64,000 nucleotides of DNA from Verrucomicrobiota bacterium (GTDB taxonomy: Bacteria > Verrucomicrobiota > Verrucomicrobiia > Limisphaerales > UBA9464). Made by a program: the position numbers and the translations under genes. The DNA lies in NCBI GenBank assembly GCA_017309115.1, contig JAFLEF010000039.1, positions 1-64,000 of the forward strand, read 5' to 3'. Numbering within the stretch: the stretch's first letter is position 1; each line of letters begins with the position of its first letter. Positions 59,754 through 64,000 of this stretch are shown one piece after another. The notes under the pieces are model-generated. The model had not been told where the DNA came from. It did not search any database and saw only the letters and a program-made list of their open reading frames with translations.

Positions 59754-60106
59754 ATGACATCGACGAAGGGGCGGTTGGCGTTGCTGCGTGCGGACGCCCG
59801 TGGGCGTGTGCGCCGTTCGATCGCCCAGCGGGCGGAGATCCTGGCGGCGTATGACCAGAGCGGGATAAGCGCGGCGGGTTCGCGCGGCTGGTGGGGGTGA
59901 AGTATCCCACCTTGGCGGGTTGGCTGCATCGGCGCGGACGGCCGGGGAAAGCTCAGGCGGTGCGGTTCGTGGAAGCTGCGGTGCCGCCGCCGGAGACTTT
60001 CGCTCCGGTGGAAATGGAGCTGCCCGCCGGAGTGCGGGTTCGGTTCACCAGTCCAGCCCAGGTGCCGCTGGTGGTGGCGCTGCTGCGGGGGCTCGCCTCA
60101 AGCTGA
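59754..60106 (+). pseudogene. IS66-type accessory gene tnpA, frameshifted
   Basis: Two frames together make an IS66 TnpA-like protein: MTSTKGRLALLRADARGRVR, then AQRAEILAAYDQSG, and after a frame change near 59875 GFARLVGVKYPTLAGWLHRR. The C-terminal part continues to the stop at 60106. The frameshift leaves it non-functional. No IS66 tnpC is present nearby. Confidence 0.65.
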
Positions 60107-60258
60107 GTTTTGCGGGAAGCCTGAAGGTGTTCGTGGCGCTGGACCCGTGCGACCTGCGCAAGAGCTTCGACGGCCTGCACGCACTGGTTACGGAGCGCCT
60201 GCAGGAGACACCGCAGACCGGTGCCCTGTTCGTGTTCACCAACCGGCGGCGGCACCAA
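60098..60258 (+). pseudogene. IS66-type tnpB fragment
   Basis: The frame reads KLSFAGSLKVFVALDPCDLR, then KSFDGLHALVTERLQETPQT and GALFVFTNRRR, the N-terminal half of IS66 TnpB. Homology stops at about 60258, where the next gene's sequence begins. It lacks a good start and the second half, so it is a remnant. Confidence 0.7.
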
Positions 60259-60574
60259 ACGACATTCAACATACCGATTCGGCACCGTTGTCATCGCTTA
60301 CCGATGGCAGCATCCCCTGCATGGGCAAAAGCTACCCGTGGTACGCCGCAGGGGACGACGAGGCGATGAGACAGTCGATGTGGAGATCAGTCCCGGTGTC
60401 TCTCGAGAGCTGCCTGCTTGGATGACCGACGTGTCCGTGTGCCTGGCGATGTCCCTGGGCCGGCCTCAGCTCTCGGTTGCCGCCCTCAGCCAGTTGCGCG
60501 CTGTGCTACGGCCTGCCTTGGCGCCGCCATTGTTCGGGAGATCATTGGATGGAGAAAGGAAGGAGATCCAATGA
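60259..60574 (+). CDS. DUF5372-like protein, N-terminus probably replaced
   Basis: About 105 codons from the IS66 junction to the stop at 60574. AYRWQHPLHGQKLPVVRRRG and SRELPAWMTDVSV resemble the small DUF5372-type proteins usually encoded just before large serine recombinases. The natural start seems lost where the IS66 remnant joins (the open frame extends back to a GTG at 60221 in IS66 sequence). The stop overlaps the next start (ATGA). Confidence 0.5.
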
Positions 60575-60768
60575 AACGACCACCAACCACACCAGACAGT
60601 CAGTTCACGCTGGCGCTACACCGGGAACCGCCTCTGCAGTTCGACGAATTAAAAAGGCAGGAACTACTCAACGTCCTGGCGGATCTGTTCCGCGAGGCAC
60701 TGCGCGGAGATCCGAGCGTAAACGAGGGAAAACAAGAAGACGTCGATGAACCCAAAGATCACGCCTGA
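60571..60768 (+). CDS. Small protein preceding a serine recombinase
   Basis: A 65-aa protein, MKRPPTTPDSQFTLALHREP and onward, with a good AGGAG ribosome-binding site 5 nt before the ATG. It overlaps the DUF5372-like stop and the recombinase start (60746). Such small acidic genes commonly sit between DUF5372-like genes and large serine recombinases, where they may be recombination accessories. Confidence 0.6.
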   Translation: MKRPPTTPDSQFTLALHREPPLQFDELKRQELLNVLADLFREALRGDPSVNEGKQEDVDEPKDHA

Positions 60769-60863
60769 GCATCTTCGCCGGGGCGCCGTTGTTTACGTGC
60801 GCCAATCGAGCATGGGACAAGTTCTGGAGCGCACCGAAAGCAAGCGGGCCAATACGCCCTAAG
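60746..60863 (+). pseudogene. Serine recombinase, 5' fragment
   Basis: Begins MNPKITPEHLRRGAVVYVRQ, then SSMGQVLERTESKR, the catalytic start of a large serine recombinase (the Tyr-x-Arg-x-Ser region). A one-base frameshift follows TESKR, and the coding sequence is then interrupted at 60863 by the IS1380-type insertion. The continuation lies at 62383. Confidence 0.75.
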
Positions 60864-62382
60864 CCGGAACGATGCAGTTGGAATGGGTTTTACGAGTGTG
60901 GATTTGGGGTGAGTGAGGGTCTGGATTCGACTGCATTGCAGTTGGGGTAGGGGCTGGAGATCTTGTCCCAAAGGCTTCGCCACCAGTGGCGTTCCTTGTC
61001 TGGCACGGCGAGTTTGAGGGTCGTCTTGCCTGCCGGATGGCTGAGGACTCCGGCGGTGACGAACATCCAGAATCGGAGGGAGCTGATCGTGGAGTGCTTC
61101 TGCCAGCCGAGGTGCCTTTGGAAGAGGACGCTGAGGTTGTAGGTGAGGGTGGCCAGGCTGAGGGCGGCCTCGGTGGCCCAGAAGCCGCTCAGGCAGAGGG
61201 TGGCCAGGGCGAAGCCCTCGCGCAGTTCCCGGATGACGTTCTCACAGTCGGCCCGGCCGTTGTAGTGGCGCCAGACGGCCAGGGGCGTGTGGGTTGTCCC
61301 CGGCAGGCTGGTGACCAGGGCCTGGAAGCGGTGCCCCGGCACGTCCAGGAGGCGTTTGCCCGCACGGCCCCCCTCCTTCTCCTCGCGTACCCGGTGACGG
61401 ATCAGGACGAGGCGGCGGGGGTGCGGCCAGCTCATCGCCTGGTAGTCCAGCTCGGCGACCTCGGTGCCGTCGATCTCCGTGGCGGTCCACTTCAGGTCCC
61501 CGCGGAGGAGCTTCTGGATCGGCTGGCTCAACTGCGCCACCACCACGTAGGGAAGGCGCAGCTGCTCCCACAGCTCCAGCAGTTCGGGCAGGTAGAAGCC
61601 CGAATCGGCCCTCACCCCCCGCAGCCGGATGTGGCGCGGGAGATTCCCCCACAGGTCGAGGAAGAAGGCCCGGGCGTTGGAGCCGCAGGCCGTGTTGCCC
61701 GGCCGCAGCCAGAGCTGGGCGACCAGACGCACCTCCGAGATCATCGCCAACAGCGGATGCAGGCACGGCTTGAGCCCCTTGGCGGTGTAGCCCACGGCCA
61801 CCCCCTCCTGGTGGCCGTCCTCGTGGAGCAGCCGCGTGGAGTCCAGATCCAGGGTGTAGCCCCCGTTGCGTGCGCTGGGCAGCCGGTCCATTCCCCAGCG
61901 CCACAGCGGACGGAAGCAACGCAGGTTGGCCCCGGCCGAGGTGAAGCCGCCAAAGAAACGCGACAACGTCGACTGGCTGCTCACCCGCCGCACCCCCAGC
62001 AGTTCGGGCACCACCGGGTCCCGCCGCAAGTAGGCCACATGCGTCAGCTTGCGCGCGTCGCACAGCAGTCCATGCACGAAGGCCAGCGCCTTCTCTATCG
62101 GCAGCAGACTGTTGTTGGACTCCGGCACCCGGTGCGGCAGCGCCGCCCTCAGCTTCTCCACCCACCCGGCCGGATGCAGCCACCCCCAGAAGACCGCGCT
62201 CCCCGCATGAGGGGAAAGCCTCTGCTCGGTGAACCCAACCGTGATTGCCTTGCCCGCTCCCCTGATCTCAAATCCTCCGGCCACCGATTGGTGAACCGGG
62301 CGTGTGCCCTCCGATTGCGTTGTTTTCATCTACCACCAATCACTTCCCAATCGGTGGTTCCTCTTCAACGGCATCGTTCCGG
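60864..62382 (-). mobile_element. IS1380-family insertion sequence
   Basis: A 1519-bp insertion with terminal inverted repeats CCGGAACGATGCAGTTG and, complementary at the right end, CAACGGCATCGTTCCGG (one mismatch in 17). It is flanked by the direct repeat CTAAG (60859-60863 and 62383-62387), the target duplication. It carries one intact transposase gene and interrupts a serine recombinase, whose reading resumes in frame with DTAREWGF after the right end. Confidence 0.82.
60890..62329 (-). CDS. IS1380-type transposase
   Basis: A 479-aa DDE transposase. TLDLDSTRLLHEDGHQEG (first Asp and the HxxQEG pattern of IS1380), VRADSGFYLPELLELWEQL (second Asp) and HYNGRADCENVIRELREGF (the Glu with the Y-x-x-R-x-x-x-E spacing) are all present, so it looks catalytically complete. 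It fills almost the whole insertion sequence. The gene seems intact and the element recent compared with the decayed genes around it. Confidence 0.9.
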   Translation of the reverse strand: MKTTQSEGTRPVHQSVAGGFEIRGAGKAITVGFTEQRLSPHAGSAVFWGWLHPAGWVEKLRAALPHRVPESNNSLLPIEKALAFVHGLLCDARKLTHVAYLRRDPVVPELLGVRRVSSQSTLSRFFGGFTSAGANLRCFRPLWRWGMDRLPSARNGGYTLDLDSTRLLHEDGHQEGVAVGYTAKGLKPCLHPLLAMISEVRLVAQLWLRPGNTACGSNARAFFLDLWGNLPRHIRLRGVRADSGFYLPELLELWEQLRLPYVVVAQLSQPIQKLLRGDLKWTATEIDGTEVAELDYQAMSWPHPRRLVLIRHRVREEKEGGRAGKRLLDVPGHRFQALVTSLPGTTHTPLAVWRHYNGRADCENVIRELREGFALATLCLSGFWATEAALSLATLTYNLSVLFQRHLGWQKHSTISSLRFWMFVTAGVLSHPAGKTTLKLAVPDKERHWWRSLWDKISSPYPNCNAVESRPSLTPNPHS

Positions 62383-63322
62383 CTAAGTGACACCGCCCGA
62401 GAATGGGGCTTCGCTACCGTTGCGACCATTGATGATGACCTTGGACGTTCCGGCTCTGGCCTCATGGAACGTCCGGGCTTTCAGAAGCTGGTGGCGTCGG
62501 TCTGCGGAGGTTCGGTGGGAGCGGTCTTTAGCATCGAGGCCTCGCGATTGGCTCGTAATGGACGCGACTGGCACCACTTGATCGATCTCTGCGCTTTGGT
62601 CTTTGGTCGGAACTTTGGTCGTCGATCATGACGGCGTTTACGATCCCCGGTTGATTAATGATCGGCTTCTGTTGGGATTGAAGGGGACGATGTCGGATTA
62701 CGAATTACTGCCAGGTGAGCAAGTTAGTTAGGCGACAGTTTCCTCCGGCGTACTGCCCCAAATCCGAGAGATCAGCCCAACCATTGTAGCATAAAGCGCT
62801 CACCAATCAGTAAGTCTCCTTCGACAGCGAGGGTTGGCTGCAAGGGACGCCAAGGCTCAACGCGGTGAACTGCGTTTCGCTTTACCCCCAGGATACTGCT
62901 GGAATGAACTGGGCCGGATTGAAATCGATCCCGACGAGCGTATCGCCGAAGCGATCCGCCTCGTGTTCCGCAAATTCCAAGAGCTTGGAAGTGTGCGCCA
63001 GGTCTTCCTCTGGACGGCGCAGGCAGGACTGAAGCTGCTGGTCCTACGCCAAGGACCCGCTGGCTGCCGAATCGAATGGCGGGAGGCGGCCTACCACACC
63101 GTGCTGCAGATCCTTCGGCACCCGATGTATGCGGGAGCCTACGTATTTGGTCGCACGACGCAGCGGACTCAGGTTTTGGTGGGGCGAGCCCGAAAGAGCG
63201 ACGGCCATTCCAAGCCCATGGAGAGCTGGAATGTTTTGATCCGCGACCATCATCCAAGATACACTGAATCAATCTTGCTGCCGAGTAATTTGAAACGCTG
63301 GGGACCGAAGCGGCGGCGATAG
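62383..63322 (+). pseudogene. Serine recombinase, 3' fragments
   Basis: After the IS the frame continues LSDTAREWGFATVATIDDDL, then GRSGSGLMERPGF and SIEASRLARNGRDWH, still resolvase catalytic domain. A 7-bp tandem duplication, TTTGGTC at 62595-62608, shifts the frame before VVDHDGVYDPRLINDRLLLG. Homology breaks at about 62715, with roughly 115 bp of foreign sequence, then resumes near 62835 (AKAQRGELRFALPPGYCW) and ends early at 63322 after the recombinase-domain part. The gene is dead through an insertion, frameshifts and C-terminal loss. Confidence 0.72.
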
Positions 63323-63352
63323 ATCACGCGCCGCTCCGGCACAAAATACCAA

Positions 63353-63820
63353 CTACTTCTTGTCTTGTTCCATGCCCTTTGTCGGTCCACCGGAAGGCTT
63401 CGTGGCGCAGCAAAACGCCGAATCGTCGCCACATGCCTTGCACGAATGCTTGAGGACCTCTTTCTTGTCGATCCGCTGACCAGTGATCTCAATTGTTGAC
63501 TTGCACCCGGCACAGTCGTGAGTCCCGATCAACTCCTTGGGACGGTTCATATTCATCAGTAATTGAGCACCTTTGACACCCTGCTTGACGCGCGTGACAT
63601 ACACCGTCTTGCACTTGGCACAGACCATTGCGACCGTGTCGTCGGGCTTTAGCGCGTCCGCCTGCTCCTTGGTCTCGACCTTGTTCAGCATGAGCAGATG
63701 CTCCGCACCCTTCATCGGTTTCATCGGCTCGGCCGCGTTGAGGCTACCGGGCAGCCAGGCCGCGAGGGCGACCACCACGGCAATTCCAGTCCTGAGGATG
63801 TAGTTATTCAATAGTTTCAT
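63353..63820 (-). CDS. Exported Cys-rich protein (zinc-ribbon-like)
   Basis: A 155-aa protein with a signal peptide (about 1-29, ending LPGSLNAAE) and four Cys clusters: MVCAKCKTVY, HDCAGCKST, HSCKACGDD and AFCCATK. The paired CxxC motifs suggest a metal-binding or ribbon-like fold in the periplasm. A good GGAG ribosome-binding site precedes the ATG at 63818-63820. The family is unknown to me. It may be linked to metal handling, but it is not in the arsenic operon. Confidence 0.65.
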   Translation of the reverse strand: MKLLNNYILRTGIAVVVALAAWLPGSLNAAEPMKPMKGAEHLLMLNKVETKEQADALKPDDTVAMVCAKCKTVYVTRVKQGVKGAQLLMNMNRPKELIGTHDCAGCKSTIEITGQRIDKKEVLKHSCKACGDDSAFCCATKPSGGPTKGMEQDKK

Positions 63821-64000
63821 CTATTCTCCTTGAGTTTGTGCTATTGTTTCGGCGAGCAGATTGTTGCTACGCTTGACAATGAATACGCCGCAGGCAGGCG
63901 AATCCCTCGGAGAACCACGCATCGAAAATTGTCTTGTGTCCCCCAAATTTTGGCGTCGCGGAGGATATAGCTGGAGAGAAAGCACTCAGAAAGCGGTACG

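Noticed and set aside
60986-62386. A 466-codon plus-strand frame opposite the IS1380 transposase
   Set aside because: Composition (Gln/Glu/Gly/Pro) is that of a mirror frame, and the transposase on the other strand has a complete DDE set.

Overview
The window reads as chromosomal DNA of a high-GC member of the Verrucomicrobiota (PVC group). This is inferred from gene families seen together: two PVC-type membrane-bound dehydrogenase proteins, a DUF1552 plus DUF1587/1592/1588/1585 pair, an H-x9-DG prepilin-like protein, a leucine-rich-repeat Ser/Thr kinase coupled to an ECF sigma factor, a DUF5690 transporter, and intergenic heptanucleotide and palindromic repeats. No rRNA is present, and no species can be named from the sequence alone.

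Layout. 0-12 kb: repeat-rich DNA, a ytcA-mdtN-mdtO-like efflux operon, a DUF5690 transporter, trpS and an RND efflux pair. 11.7-19 kb: a prepilin-like protein, an unknown protein and two neighbouring PVC-type dehydrogenase-like proteins. 19-28.8 kb: a five-gene minus-strand cluster of a membrane-anchored J-like protein, a GrpE-like protein, an Hsp70, a transmembrane kinase with LRRs and an ECF sigma factor. 29-32.6 kb: a bufferin operon (bufA-bufB-bufC) whose precursor carries a Tat-like signal, followed by a cytochrome c. 33.35-44.67 kb: an 11.3-kb integrative element in the 3' end of a tRNA-Ser(CGA) gene, bounded by a 23-bp direct repeat. It carries an integrase, small regulators, an ERCC4-type nuclease, a DUF3102 protein and a solitary tail tape-measure-like gene, but no recognisable capsid, portal, terminase or lysis gene.

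45-49 kb holds chromosomal DUF1552/DUF1592 genes. 49.2-59.7 kb is an accessory island between two 143-bp direct repeats, with a nested 40-bp direct repeat around the arsenic block. It holds an AbiE-type toxin-antitoxin locus and a long arsenic operon: arsR, arsD, arsA, an unknown gene, acr3, an FmdB-like gene, a small thioredoxin, a truncated arsG, arsC, an exported arsC-like gene and a dsbD-like gene. 59.7-63.3 kb is a mobile-element graveyard: IS66 fragments, a DUF5372-like gene and a serine recombinase broken by an IS1380-type insertion with a CTAAG target duplication. The window ends with an exported Cys-rich protein.

How the parts work together: the arsenic operon encodes sensing (ArsR), metallochaperoning (ArsD), reduction (two LMW-PTP-type reductases with thioredoxin and DsbD-like electron supply) and efflux (Acr3/ArsA). 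The bufferin operon probably makes a copper-binding peptide. The chaperone-kinase-sigma cluster looks like a stress-sensing or membrane-proteostasis module and is the best candidate here for an undescribed system, followed by the tape-measure-only element.
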